Assembly: GCA_963674685.2 (NCBI GenBank)
Contig: CAXXWT010000009.1
Coordinates: 930,001-994,000 of the forward strand
Source of the DNA: G963674685 sp963674685
GTDB lineage: Bacteria > Lernaellota > Lernaellaia > JACKCT01
Direction of reading: 5' to 3'
DNA length: 64,000 nt
Shown: piece after piece, positions 26,267 through 34,411 of the stretch
Numbering within the stretch: the first letter of the stretch is position 1
Layout: each line of letters opens with the position of its first letter
Program-made: the position numbers and the translations under genes
The notes under the pieces: generated by a model
What the model was told of the DNA's origin: nothing
Database searches by the model: none
Seen by the model: the letters and a program-made list of their open reading frames with translations, nothing else

Positions 26267-26378
26267 GGAGGAAATAGGAAGGAGGAATTGTCTGACACGA
26301 ATGTGCATGTCGCAATGGTATTGTAGGGGCAAGTCCCCGTGCTTGCCCATGTTCCTCAACCTTCCCGTTTCTTCCTCC
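26267..26378. repeat. imperfect inverted-repeat element in a 239-base gap
   Basis: Purine-rich GGAGGAAATAGGAAGG (26267-26282) is nearly complementary to CCTTCCCGTTTCTTCCTCC (26360-26378). Between them lies an exact 7-bp hairpin, GGGCAAG (26327-26333) / CTTGCCC (26342-26348). The whole could fold into a long hairpin. It separates the glycosyltransferase gene from the transglutaminase operon, both on the minus strand, and may be a dispersed intergenic repeat or processed stem. I see no transposase and no second copy in the window. Confidence 0.4.
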
Positions 26379-26396
26379 ATCATTTGATCTTCTTTC

Positions 26397-27488
26397 TTAA
26401 GATCGGGTCAGTTCCTGATAAAGTTGAGCGGTTTTGTCGATCATGGTTTGGATTCCAAACTCATTGCAAACCATAGAATAGGCCTTTTCGGCGCGGTCGG
26501 CGCTGCCTTCATTATCGTGAAGCGCGCGCAGAATATTTTCGGCGATGGAATCGGGATCGCGGTTTTGTGCAAGCAGGCCGGTTTGCTCGTGCCGTACGAT
26601 CTCGGGTATGCCCCCGGCGGCGGTAGCAACCACGGGGACATGCGTCGACATGGCGTCGAGAATGCTGGTGCAAAGCCCTTCCATGTGGCTTGTCATGACA
26701 AAGAGATCCAGCGCGGATAACAAGTGCGCGACGTTGTCGATACGGCCGAGAAAACGCACTTGCTTTGAAACGCCAAGTTCGACGCAAAGATTTTCCAGGC
26801 TTTGACGCAACGCTCCGTCGCCGGCCAGCAGCAATCTGGCTTGCGGCAGTTTTTCGATAACCTTGGGAAAGGCTTCGAGCAAGTACTTGTGTCCCTTGTG
26901 ATCCACGAGGCTGGCGACGTCTCCGACCAATATGGAATCCGCCGGCAAACAGTGCCTGGCAATGACGGCATCCCGCGCTCCGGGAATTTTTTCGACGGGC
27001 GTTACGCTGCTGTGAATCACGCTGATCTGATCCCGGGATAGTCCGTAATCGTTAAGCACGTCCGCGATGGCGCCGCTGATGGCGATGTAATGATCCGCGC
27101 CGCGCCTATATTTGCGGCGATTGAAAATGCCCGACCCGGGCGAAAAGTCCACGCGCCGCGTGACGACGAGCTTGGGTTTCGGATTGACCAATGCGGATGC
27201 GAACCAGGCCAGCGTGTGATCATGGCTGGACTGCGCGTTGCAGAAAGTGAAACCGTTTTTCTTGATTTCACCGGCGAGTTTCAACACCGCGGCCGGTGAA
27301 CCTTCGAAAAGAGGATCGATGAGGATAACGGGAACTTTAAGTTCGATCATCTTTTCATGAAGCGGAGACAGCGGCCGCACGCACACAGTGACATCCAGTT
27401 TTCTTTCCACGAGTCCCGGCGCCATATAGCAAATCTGCTGCTGTCCGCCCCGAAATTCCTTCGATGTATCCAAAATAAGGTGTTTCAT
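26397..27488 (-). CDS. family 4 glycosyltransferase
   Basis: A 363-aa GT-B fold glycosyltransferase. The N-terminal LDTSKEFRGGQQQ is the acceptor-side loop common in GT4 enzymes. The C-terminal half carries LVGDVASLVDHKGHKYLLEAF, ARLLLAGDGALRQSLE and the donor site MEGLCTSILDAM, where the second Glu of E-x7-E is Asp, then VVATAAGGIPEIV. Sugar donor and acceptor are unknown. I start at the ATG at 27488; an upstream ATG at 27545 gives an atypical 19-residue extension. No polysaccharide genes are adjacent. Confidence 0.85.
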   Translation of the reverse strand: MKHLILDTSKEFRGGQQQICYMAPGLVERKLDVTVCVRPLSPLHEKMIELKVPVILIDPLFEGSPAAVLKLAGEIKKNGFTFCNAQSSHDHTLAWFASALVNPKPKLVVTRRVDFSPGSGIFNRRKYRRGADHYIAISGAIADVLNDYGLSRDQISVIHSSVTPVEKIPGARDAVIARHCLPADSILVGDVASLVDHKGHKYLLEAFPKVIEKLPQARLLLAGDGALRQSLENLCVELGVSKQVRFLGRIDNVAHLLSALDLFVMTSHMEGLCTSILDAMSTHVPVVATAAGGIPEIVRHEQTGLLAQNRDPDSIAENILRALHDNEGSADRAEKAYSMVCNEFGIQTMIDKTAQLYQELTRS

Positions 27489-27668
27489 TAATTCGCTTAA
27501 AATTTCGCCACGAGTGAAAAAAATCCTTTGCGACGGCGTGTGCATGACCTATTGCGTCCAACTTAGTGAAATTTCCTGAAAGAGGGAAGTTTTTGTTATG
27601 GAAATAGCAAAATCCGATATTTCAGAAACAGCGCGGACCCTGGAAAACCGCTGGATGATTTCCCGTTG

Positions 27669-27697
27669 TTGCCGTGCGGGCGAAAATTTCCTATTAG
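27669..27697 (+). promoter_or_regulatory. candidate promoter for sucCD
   Basis: TTGCCG (27669-27674), 17-base spacer, TATTAG (27692-27697), ending 55 bases before the sucC start codon. Each hexamer matches the consensus only partly. The divergent glycosyltransferase gene on the other side implies that promoters of both directions lie in this 264-base gap. Confidence 0.35.
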
Positions 27698-27752
27698 TGT
27701 AGCTTCTGTTTTCGAAAGAGATTATTCACCAAAATAACAAAAGGTGATTTCG

Positions 27753-28925
27753 ATGAAAATTCACGAATACCAGGCGAAGGCACTTTTGGGTCAATACGGC
27801 GTGGCCGTCTTGGACGGAGTATGCGCCACGCATCCGGCGGCGGCGTACGACGCGGCGCGCAACATGGGCGGAGGCCGCGTAGTGGTCAAGGCGCAAATAC
27901 ACGCGGGCGGACGTGGCAAGGCCGGCGGCGTCAAGGTCGTCGATGGTCCCATCGAGGCGGCGGAGGCGGCGGCTGAAATCATCGGCAAAAAATTTGTCAC
28001 CGCGCAAACCGGAGCCGAAGGCAAAGTATGCCGGAAGGTTTTGGTGGAAAAAGCCGCGCCGATCGCGCAGGAGTTATATTTCAGCATCCTGATGGACCGC
28101 TCCAGGCGATGCCCTGTCATTCTGGCGAGCGCCGAGGGCGGCGTGGAGATCGAGCAGCTTGCCGTCGAAAAACCGGAGGCGATCATCAGGGTTCCGGTTC
28201 ACCCTCTGGCGGGCTTTTCGGCTTACGTCGCCAGGCAGCTTAGTTTCGGCCTGAATCTCAAAGGCAGCGTCGCCAAATCCTTCATGAAATTCGCCGCGGC
28301 CGCTTATAAGGCCTATGACGAGTTGAACTGCTCGCTTTTGGAAATCAACCCCCTGGTCGTCACCGAAGACGAGCGGGTCGTCGCTCTGGATGCGAAAATC
28401 ACTTTCGACGACAACATCCTTCCTTTCCGCAAGGATCTGGCCGCTTACCGGGATTATGACGAGGAGGAGGAACTGGAAATTCTCGCGGACAGGTACGGCG
28501 TCGATTACGTCCGCATGGACGGCGGAATCGGATGCCTGGTCAACGGCGCCGGTCTGGCGATGGCGACGATGGACATCATCCTGAAATGCGGAAGCCGCCC
28601 CGCGAATTTCCTCGATATTAAGGGGGGCGCCAGCGTCGAGAACGTGATACGCGCTTTCACATTGCTGATGCGCGATTCCAACGTCAAAGCGGTTCTCATC
28701 AATATCTTCGGCGGCATCGTCAAATGCGACATGGTGGCTCAAGGGATTCTGGAAGCCATGAAGCATGTCAAAGTGGATGTGCCCGTTGTGGCGAGGCTGT
28801 CGGGAACGAACGCGGAAGCCGCCCGAAAGATTCTCGATGAAGCCGAATTTCCCTTCATCACCGCGGACAATCTTCTGGAGGCGGCGCAAAAAGCGGTCAA
28901 GGCCGAAAAAGGAGAAATCCAATGA
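27753..28925 (+). CDS. sucC: succinyl-CoA synthetase beta subunit (ADP-forming type)
   Basis: A 390-aa ATP-grasp subunit of the TCA-cycle enzyme that couples succinyl-CoA to ATP or GTP. The N-terminus MKIHEYQAKALLGQYGV, the ATP-grasp lysine region VVVKAQIHAGGRGKAGGVK (about 46) and the C-terminal GGIVKCDMVAQGIL (about 320) are diagnostic. I start at the ATG at 27753, 8 bases after AAGGTG; a GTG three codons earlier overlaps that site. Its stop overlaps the sucD start by four bases. Confidence 0.97.
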   Translation: MKIHEYQAKALLGQYGVAVLDGVCATHPAAAYDAARNMGGGRVVVKAQIHAGGRGKAGGVKVVDGPIEAAEAAAEIIGKKFVTAQTGAEGKVCRKVLVEKAAPIAQELYFSILMDRSRRCPVILASAEGGVEIEQLAVEKPEAIIRVPVHPLAGFSAYVARQLSFGLNLKGSVAKSFMKFAAAAYKAYDELNCSLLEINPLVVTEDERVVALDAKITFDDNILPFRKDLAAYRDYDEEEELEILADRYGVDYVRMDGGIGCLVNGAGLAMATMDIILKCGSRPANFLDIKGGASVENVIRAFTLLMRDSNVKAVLINIFGGIVKCDMVAQGILEAMKHVKVDVPVVARLSGTNAEAARKILDEAEFPFITADNLLEAAQKAVKAEKGEIQ

Positions 28926-29791
28926 GCATTCTCGTCGATAAAAACACCAAGGTCGTCGTTCAGGGAATCACCGGCAAGGAGGGCGCTTTTCATACGAGGC
29001 AGTGCGTCGCGTACGGAACGAACATCGTCGCCGGCGTAACCCCCGGCAAAGGGGGCGGCGATCTGGACGGCATCCCCGTATTCAATACGGTAGCCGAGGC
29101 CGTCGCTCAAACAGGAGCGGATACATCCATGATATTCGTTCCGCCGGCATTTGCGACGGACGCCATCATGGAATCGGCGCAATCGGGGATTTCGCTGATC
29201 ACGGCCATTACCGAGGGAATTCCGGTTCGGGGCATGGCCAAAGCCCTTGCGGTCGTCAAAGAGCGAGGCGCAAGACTCATCGGCCCCAACTGTCCGGGAA
29301 TCATTACGCCGGGCGCGGCCAAGGTCGGCATCATGCCCGGGCATATTCACAAGCCGGGAAATGTCGGCGTGATTTCCAGAAGCGGCACGTTGACCTATGA
29401 GGCCGTATGGCAATTGACCGAACTGGGAATCGGACAAACCTCGTGCATCGGAATCGGCGGCGATCCTTTGATCGGCACGAATTTCGTCGACGCCCTCAAA
29501 TTATTCGCCCTTGATGACGATACGCAGGCCGTCGTCATGATCGGCGAGATCGGCGGCAACGCCGAAGAGGAAGCGGCGCACTATATTCAAGAGGAATTCA
29601 ACAAGCCTGTCGTTTCGTTCATCGCCGGGCTTTCAGCGCCTCCGGGCAAGAGAATGGGGCACGCGGGAGCGATCATTTCCGGCGGGCAGGGCGGCGCCCG
29701 GTCGAAACTGGACGCCCTGGAAAAAGCCGGAGTGCACGTGGTCGAAGATCCTTCCGGAATCGGCCGAAAGATGCAGGAGGTTCTTAAGTAG
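28922..29791 (+). CDS. sucD: succinyl-CoA synthetase alpha subunit
   Basis: A 289-aa CoA-binding subunit. The N-terminal KVVVQGITGKEGAFHTRQ is the CoA site, and the phosphorylated active-site His is in RMGHAGAIISGG (about 246). Coupled to sucC through a four-base overlap, giving equimolar subunits. The enzyme works in the TCA cycle or, reversed, in succinate-CoA formation during anaerobic metabolism; no other TCA gene is in the window. Confidence 0.97.
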   Translation: MSILVDKNTKVVVQGITGKEGAFHTRQCVAYGTNIVAGVTPGKGGGDLDGIPVFNTVAEAVAQTGADTSMIFVPPAFATDAIMESAQSGISLITAITEGIPVRGMAKALAVVKERGARLIGPNCPGIITPGAAKVGIMPGHIHKPGNVGVISRSGTLTYEAVWQLTELGIGQTSCIGIGGDPLIGTNFVDALKLFALDDDTQAVVMIGEIGGNAEEEAAHYIQEEFNKPVVSFIAGLSAPPGKRMGHAGAIISGGQGGARSKLDALEKAGVHVVEDPSGIGRKMQEVLK

Positions 29792-29810
29792 ACGATTAAT
29801 CCGGCAGGCG

Positions 29811-29858
29811 GCATGGACAAGTTTCGCGGCCCGAGTGTGCGAGGGAGCTTGTCCGTGC
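29811..29858. terminator. hairpin between convergent sucD and the 254-aa gene
   Basis: GCATGGACAAG (29811-29821) pairs with CTTGTCCGTGC (29848-29858): eleven base pairs with one wobble. The 26-base loop can itself form a small TCGC/GCGA stem. There is no T-run, so this may act as a bidirectional, rho-dependent or RNA-processing structure between two convergent genes. Confidence 0.35.
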
Positions 29859-29865
29859 TGGTTGA

Positions 29866-30630
29866 TTAGCGGTAGGCCGCGGTAAGTCTGTCGGGTGGAA
29901 TATCCAGGATTTTTACGATCTGCCTGGCTTCACGCGTGCTGAGTTTTTCATAACAGACCGTGGCGTCCACAGCCGGCTTCGATGAATTCTCCGCTTTCCC
30001 GCCGGCTTCTGAATTCTCCTTGATTTCCTGATTTCCGAGATTTTTCTGAGTATCGGAAAATCTCTTCAGAACGAAGGCGATTTCGCCGGTTGTTGTGAGA
30101 AGCAGGTTGTCCAGTTGAACCTTGCTTTCCGGATTGGTGTATTTTTCGATGAAGTTCGCCATGACGGTGGGGAAGTTGATGGTGTTTCTAAACACCTTGT
30201 CATTGTTGAATTTATCGATCCATTTGCCGGCGGGTATGACGGCCAGCATGGGACGGGAAGCGGTTTTTGTCTCTTCCATCTCTTCGCAGGGATATCCCAG
30301 GGTGTTGAAGTTTTTAATCTGCTTATCCGTGGCCTGCTGCTCCCAAATATCGACCACGCCGTCATTGTCGAAATCCTTGGCCTGTCGCTGGATTTCGATG
30401 GCCTGAAGCTTGGTTTGCTGAACGTTTTTACGCGTATTGATAAAAAGGAAGATCGAGGCGGTCAGAAGAACCAGGGATGCGATCAGGCTGAACAAAAGGA
30501 CCAGATCGTCTTTTTTTTCAATGATTGCATAGCATTTGTCACAATAATAGCGATTTTTTATCGTGAATGTATGAAAGCGTTTGGTCGCAACCAGAGTCGC
30601 CTCTGCATTGCATTTGGAACACTCACGCAT
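29866..30630 (-). CDS. zinc-ribbon membrane protein of unknown function
   Basis: A 254-aa protein. The N-terminus is a four-Cys zinc ribbon (CSKC at 4-7 and CDKC at 29-32), then a membrane helix (about 46-66) and a periplasmic or cytoplasmic C-terminal part with one calcium-loop-like motif (DFDNDGVVDIWEQ, about 92). No enzyme motif is seen. The same DxDxDG-W-E pattern occurs in the 149-aa protein at 16116. Convergent with sucD; read alone. Function not recognised. Confidence 0.6.
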   Translation of the reverse strand: MRECSKCNAEATLVATKRFHTFTIKNRYYCDKCYAIIEKKDDLVLLFSLIASLVLLTASIFLFINTRKNVQQTKLQAIEIQRQAKDFDNDGVVDIWEQQATDKQIKNFNTLGYPCEEMEETKTASRPMLAVIPAGKWIDKFNNDKVFRNTINFPTVMANFIEKYTNPESKVQLDNLLLTTTGEIAFVLKRFSDTQKNLGNQEIKENSEAGGKAENSSKPAVDATVCYEKLSTREARQIVKILDIPPDRLTAAYR

Positions 30631-30785
30631 CTTAGTCCTCCAAAGATGAAACTCACTTCAATTTTCAATTAATAGCACACTTGACGTTTATGTCTATCCC
30701 ATTTCTCCCCTAAGCCGTTTTTATGTGAAATTTCGCGGAAAATTGCCGACATCCGGCGGCGCCGTGCCGCGTTTTAACGCAAGCC

Positions 30786-30814
30786 TTGACACGGGGCTGC
30801 GATTCTGAACAAAT
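30786..30814 (+). promoter_or_regulatory. candidate promoter for the alpha/beta hydrolase gene
   Basis: A perfect TTGACA (30786-30791), 17-base spacer and ACAAAT (30809-30814), a poor -10. The predicted start is about 29 bases before the ATG at 30850. Confidence 0.3.
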
Positions 30815-30849
30815 CCGTAAAAGCGAAACAGCTCATATTCGGGGAAAAC

Positions 30850-31683
30850 ATGAGTGAAATACATCAGGATTATTTGAAGGATCACGACGGTCTGGAATTG
30901 TTTTACCGGCGCCGGCTTCAAAAAAACTCAAAAGCCGCCGTGGTGATTTGTCATGGAATGGGCGAACATTCCGGGCGATATCAAAACCTTTACGGTCCGT
31001 TGGAGGAAGAATCCTACTCATGGTTCGCCCTCGACCACCGCGGGCACGGACGTTCCGGCGGAAAAAAGGGCTGCATAGACGCCTGGGATCAATTCGTCGA
31101 CGGCCTAAGCAGGCTCGTGGATATCGTTGCGGATCTTGAAAAAGGTAAAAAAATATTTCTCGTGGGTCATTCCATGGGCGGTTTGATTGCCGCGCAGTAT
31201 GCTTTGCGTTTTCAGGAAAAAATCCATGCGCTTATACTCAGCGGCCCGCTTTTCAAACTGAGTCTGGAAGTCAATCCGGTCAAATCCGCCGCCGGGAAGC
31301 TGATAAGTAGTTTTGTCCCGAATTTCACCATGGACAACGGCATCGATCCGAGCTTTATCAGCCATGACAAAAAGGTCGTGGACGCTTACGTCGCCGATCC
31401 CCTGGTCCACAGCCGGGTCAGCGCGCGTTTGTTCACCGAGATGACCGCCGCCATGGAAAACTCCCTGGCGCGGGCCGGGATCCTGCGCCTGCCGGTTTTG
31501 GTTCTTCACGGAGGAGACGACAAGCTGACGCATCCCGAGGGCTCTAAAATATTTTTCGCCAATTTATCCGCCGAGGACAAGGAACTGAAAATCTACGACG
31601 GATTTTTCCATGAAATCATGAACGAAGTGGAAAAAGACCGGGTGATGGCGGATATCATGAATTGGATCGGCGCCCGCAGCTAA
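30850..31683 (+). CDS. alpha/beta hydrolase, monoacylglycerol lipase/lysophospholipase type
   Basis: A 277-aa soluble hydrolase. VICHGMGEHSGRY forms the oxyanion region (about 33), DHRGHGRSGG follows (about 60), the nucleophile Ser is in LVGHSMGGLIAAQYA (about 105), the acid is in LHGGDDKLTH (about 222), and the His is in YDGFFHEIMNE (about 254). This pattern matches Hydrolase_4/monoglyceride lipases acting on acylglycerols or lysophospholipids. It is 46 bases upstream of the aminotransferase gene, with which it may share a transcript. Confidence 0.87.
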   Translation: MSEIHQDYLKDHDGLELFYRRRLQKNSKAAVVICHGMGEHSGRYQNLYGPLEEESYSWFALDHRGHGRSGGKKGCIDAWDQFVDGLSRLVDIVADLEKGKKIFLVGHSMGGLIAAQYALRFQEKIHALILSGPLFKLSLEVNPVKSAAGKLISSFVPNFTMDNGIDPSFISHDKKVVDAYVADPLVHSRVSARLFTEMTAAMENSLARAGILRLPVLVLHGGDDKLTHPEGSKIFFANLSAEDKELKIYDGFFHEIMNEVEKDRVMADIMNWIGARS

Positions 31684-31729
31684 TGCCGTCATTTCTTTGC
31701 CGAAAGGCCGTTTACAATCAAGGATGGAC

Positions 31730-32608
31730 ATGCCTGAATTAGCCTACGTCAACGGTAAGTATTTGCCTATCTCGGAAGCTTTCGTTTCCATCGACGATCG
31801 CGGATATCAATTCGGAGACGGAGTATATGAAGTCATCTCCGTCTACAACGGCAAACCGTTTTTATTCGCCCCGCACATGCAAAGGCTCAAAAACAGCCTG
31901 GAAGGTCTGCGGATAAAGGGCGTCGACTTCGAGGAAGTTACCGAGGTCATACAAACGCTCGCGTCGGATTGCGCCGAAAGCAGGACGAAAATCTATCTGT
32001 CCGTCACGCGGGGCGTCGCTCCCAGAAACCACGTGTTTCCCGAAGAGACAAAGCCTTGCCTTACCGCGACCATCCGCAAAGTTCCCGAAGCGTCGAAGGA
32101 GTGCCTGGAAGTGGGATTGAAGGCCATAACACTTCCCGATTATCGATGGGGGCGATGCGACTTGAAAACCCTCAACCTTTTGTGGAATGTCATGGCCGTG
32201 CAGCAGGCCGCGGAGCAGGGCGCTAAGGAGGCCATTTTGCTCAGCGAGGATGACGTCGTCAGGGAAGGAACCAGTTCCAACGTTTTCGCCGTTTGGGGCG
32301 GTAAAATCCTGACGCATCCACTCACGAGAAATATTCTGCCCGGAATCACGAGGAACTTCATTATAGAATCCGCCGATAAAATCGGCGTGACGTTTTCCGA
32401 GGAATTTTTCGATAAAAGACGCCTGCTCGAGGCGGATGAAATTTTCGTATCCGGCTCCATTGCGGAAATCGCCGGGATATGCGAAGTCGACGGCGTTAAA
32501 ATCGGTTCGGGAAAAACCGGACCCGCGACGAAAAAGATCAGGAAATTTCTCAAGGCGGAAATGGATGCATATTGCGCGCAACCGCCGTCTTCGATTTATA
32601 GGTATTAA
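31730..32608 (+). CDS. D-amino acid aminotransferase (PLP fold type IV)
   Basis: A 292-aa branched-chain/D-amino acid transaminase family enzyme. The N-terminal GYQFGDGVYEVI, the PLP-lysine region RCDLKTLNLLWNVMA (about 141) and VREGTSSNVFAVW (about 180) are closest to D-alanine transaminase, which makes D-Glu from D-Ala for peptidoglycan. Branched-chain aminotransferase is the alternative. I start at the ATG at 31730, which has AAGGA five bases upstream; an ATG two codons earlier directly abuts that site. Confidence 0.85.
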   Translation: MPELAYVNGKYLPISEAFVSIDDRGYQFGDGVYEVISVYNGKPFLFAPHMQRLKNSLEGLRIKGVDFEEVTEVIQTLASDCAESRTKIYLSVTRGVAPRNHVFPEETKPCLTATIRKVPEASKECLEVGLKAITLPDYRWGRCDLKTLNLLWNVMAVQQAAEQGAKEAILLSEDDVVREGTSSNVFAVWGGKILTHPLTRNILPGITRNFIIESADKIGVTFSEEFFDKRRLLEADEIFVSGSIAEIAGICEVDGVKIGSGKTGPATKKIRKFLKAEMDAYCAQPPSSIYRY

Positions 32609-32673
32609 TCGATTTTCAAGTCGATCAAAGGATAGTCAAAGTGAACGTCAACAATAAAAAACGGAGAGAACAA

Positions 32674-33270
32674 ATGAAAAGCTTCGTCATCGCTTGCGCG
32701 GCGCTCAGTCTTGTTTTCATGCTGGTCCAGACGGCCGGCGCGAGCAAGCTTCCCAAAGGTTTGTACGCCATATTCAACACCAATATGGGCTCGTTTACCG
32801 TGAAGCTCTTTCCCGACAAAGCGCCGGTGACAGTCGAGAATTTCGTCGGACTGGCCACGGGAAAAAAGGAATACATGGACCCGAAAACCCACGAAAAGAA
32901 AAAGGGTAAATTCTACGACGGTCTGGTATTTCACCGGGTTATCGACAGTTTCATGATCCAGGGCGGCTGCCCTGAAGGGACCGGAAGAGGCGGACCCGGA
33001 TATCGATTCAAGGACGAATTCGATCCTTCCTTGAAGTTCAATAAAGTCGGCTTGCTGGCCATGGCCAACGCGGGCCCCGGCACCAACGGCAGCCAGTTTT
33101 TCGTCACGGTGAAGGAAACGCCCTGGCTGACGGGCAAGCACACCATCTTCGGCGAAGTGGTTGAAAATTATGAACTCGTCGAAACAATCTCGAAAGTGAA
33201 AACCGCCCCCGGCGACAAACCCCTTAAACCGGTGGTTATCGAAACGCTGGAGATCAAGGAAGTCGAATAA
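32674..33270 (+). CDS. periplasmic peptidyl-prolyl cis-trans isomerase, cyclophilin type
   Basis: A 198-aa exported cyclophilin. Signal peptide about 1-25 (ends TAGAS). The domain has the active-site FHRVIDSFMIQGGCPEGTGRGG (Arg in FHRV), then GLLAMANAGPGTNGSQFFVTV and FGEVVE. It catalyses proline isomerisation during folding of exported proteins. The ATG at 32674 has GGAG seven bases upstream, which decides against an earlier in-frame GTG. A weak terminator hairpin follows. Confidence 0.92.
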   Translation: MKSFVIACAALSLVFMLVQTAGASKLPKGLYAIFNTNMGSFTVKLFPDKAPVTVENFVGLATGKKEYMDPKTHEKKKGKFYDGLVFHRVIDSFMIQGGCPEGTGRGGPGYRFKDEFDPSLKFNKVGLLAMANAGPGTNGSQFFVTVKETPWLTGKHTIFGEVVENYELVETISKVKTAPGDKPLKPVVIETLEIKEVE

Positions 33271-33298
33271 ATCCGGTAAGTTCTCATAAAGAAAATCA

Positions 33299-33323
33299 AT
33301 GGGCGTCTTTTTAAGGCGTCCAT
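33299..33323 (+). terminator. hairpin after the cyclophilin gene
   Basis: ATGGGCGTC-tttttaa-GGCGTCCAT: nine base pairs including two G-U, flanked by AAAGAAA on the left and TTTCTTT on the right, which can extend the stem. There is a T-rich but interrupted tail. It separates the cyclophilin from pyrB. Confidence 0.4.
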
Positions 33324-33484
33324 TTCTTTGGAAGCATCGGCGGTTTTCCAAATTACGACTTCAGTCGTTGCCGAATAATACCAGGGCTGCAAATACACGT
33401 TGACCGGATATTGCGCGATTGCTATAAACTTTTGTTGGTCATCATATGCGTCTCTCACAATATGAAGATTGTCGGGGTGAATCA

Positions 33485-34411
33485 ATGTGGGTGAAAAAGC
33501 ACCTGATCAGTATGGATGATCTGAGCGTCGAGGAAATCACGCAGATTCTGGACACGGCGGAAAACTTCAGGGTACGTAATCACAAAAGCATTAAAACCTT
33601 CAATACCCTCAAAGGGAAAACCGTCGTCAATCTGTTTTATGAAGCTTCCACGAGAACGAGAACGAGTTTTGAAATCGCCGCGAAACGATTGCGGGCCGAT
33701 ACGGTGAATTTCACGGCGGAATCCAGTTCCGTCGGAAAAGGAGAAACGCTTCTGGACACCGTGAGGAATATCGAGGCCATGCACCCGTCCATTATCGTCG
33801 TGCGTCACCCGCAGGCGGGCACGCCGATGCTTTTGTCGAAACGCGTCAACGTCAACGTCGTCAACGCCGGCGACGGATCCCACGAGCATCCCAGTCAGGC
33901 TCTTCTGGACATGATGATGATTCGGGATGTGAAAAAGGATTTCAAGGGACTCAATATCGTCATCATCGGAGATATTACACACTCACGCGTCGCGCGCAGC
34001 AACATCATCGGCCTGACGAAAATGGGGGCGAAAGTGCGCATTGCCGGACCTCCGACTCTTGTGCCGAAAGTCTTCGAGAAACTCGGCGTCACGGTGGAAT
34101 ACGACGTCGATAAAGCCATCGAAGGATGCGACGTCATCATGATGCTGCGCATCCAGCTCGAAAGGCAGTCGCAGAGATTGTTCCCCAGCAAGCGGGAGTA
34201 CGCTCGTTTCTTCGGCCTCAACAGCGAACGGCTGGATCTGGCGAAGCCCGACGCCATTATCATGCACCCCGGTCCGATGAATCGCGGCGTGGAAATTTCC
34301 AGCGAAGTCGCCGACGGTTCGAGAAGCAAGATACTCGGGCAGGTTTCCAACGGCGTCGCCGTGAGGATGGCGATTCTCTATCTACTGTCAGGAGGAGGGC
34401 CGTTATCATGA
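33485..34411 (+). CDS. pyrB: aspartate carbamoyltransferase catalytic subunit
   Basis: A 308-aa ATCase. The carbamoyl-phosphate loop is YEASTRTRTSFEIAAKRL (about 50), the aspartate side is HPSQALLDMMMI (about 133), and the C-terminal MHPGPMNRGVEI (about 258) is typical. It carries out the second step of pyrimidine synthesis. The ATG at 33485 gives the standard N-terminus; an upstream start would add 13 residues. Its stop overlaps pyrC by four bases. No pyrI or pyrR gene is in the window. Confidence 0.96.
   Translation: MWVKKHLISMDDLSVEEITQILDTAENFRVRNHKSIKTFNTLKGKTVVNLFYEASTRTRTSFEIAAKRLRADTVNFTAESSSVGKGETLLDTVRNIEAMHPSIIVVRHPQAGTPMLLSKRVNVNVVNAGDGSHEHPSQALLDMMMIRDVKKDFKGLNIVIIGDITHSRVARSNIIGLTKMGAKVRIAGPPTLVPKVFEKLGVTVEYDVDKAIEGCDVIMMLRIQLERQSQRLFPSKREYARFFGLNSERLDLAKPDAIIMHPGPMNRGVEISSEVADGSRSKILGQVSNGVAVRMAILYLLSGGGPLS

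Noticed and set aside
33168..33485. Minus-strand 105-codon frame in the gap before pyrB
   Set aside because: About a third overlaps the cyclophilin gene, no ribosome site or family match is evident, and the gap holds a terminator-like hairpin.
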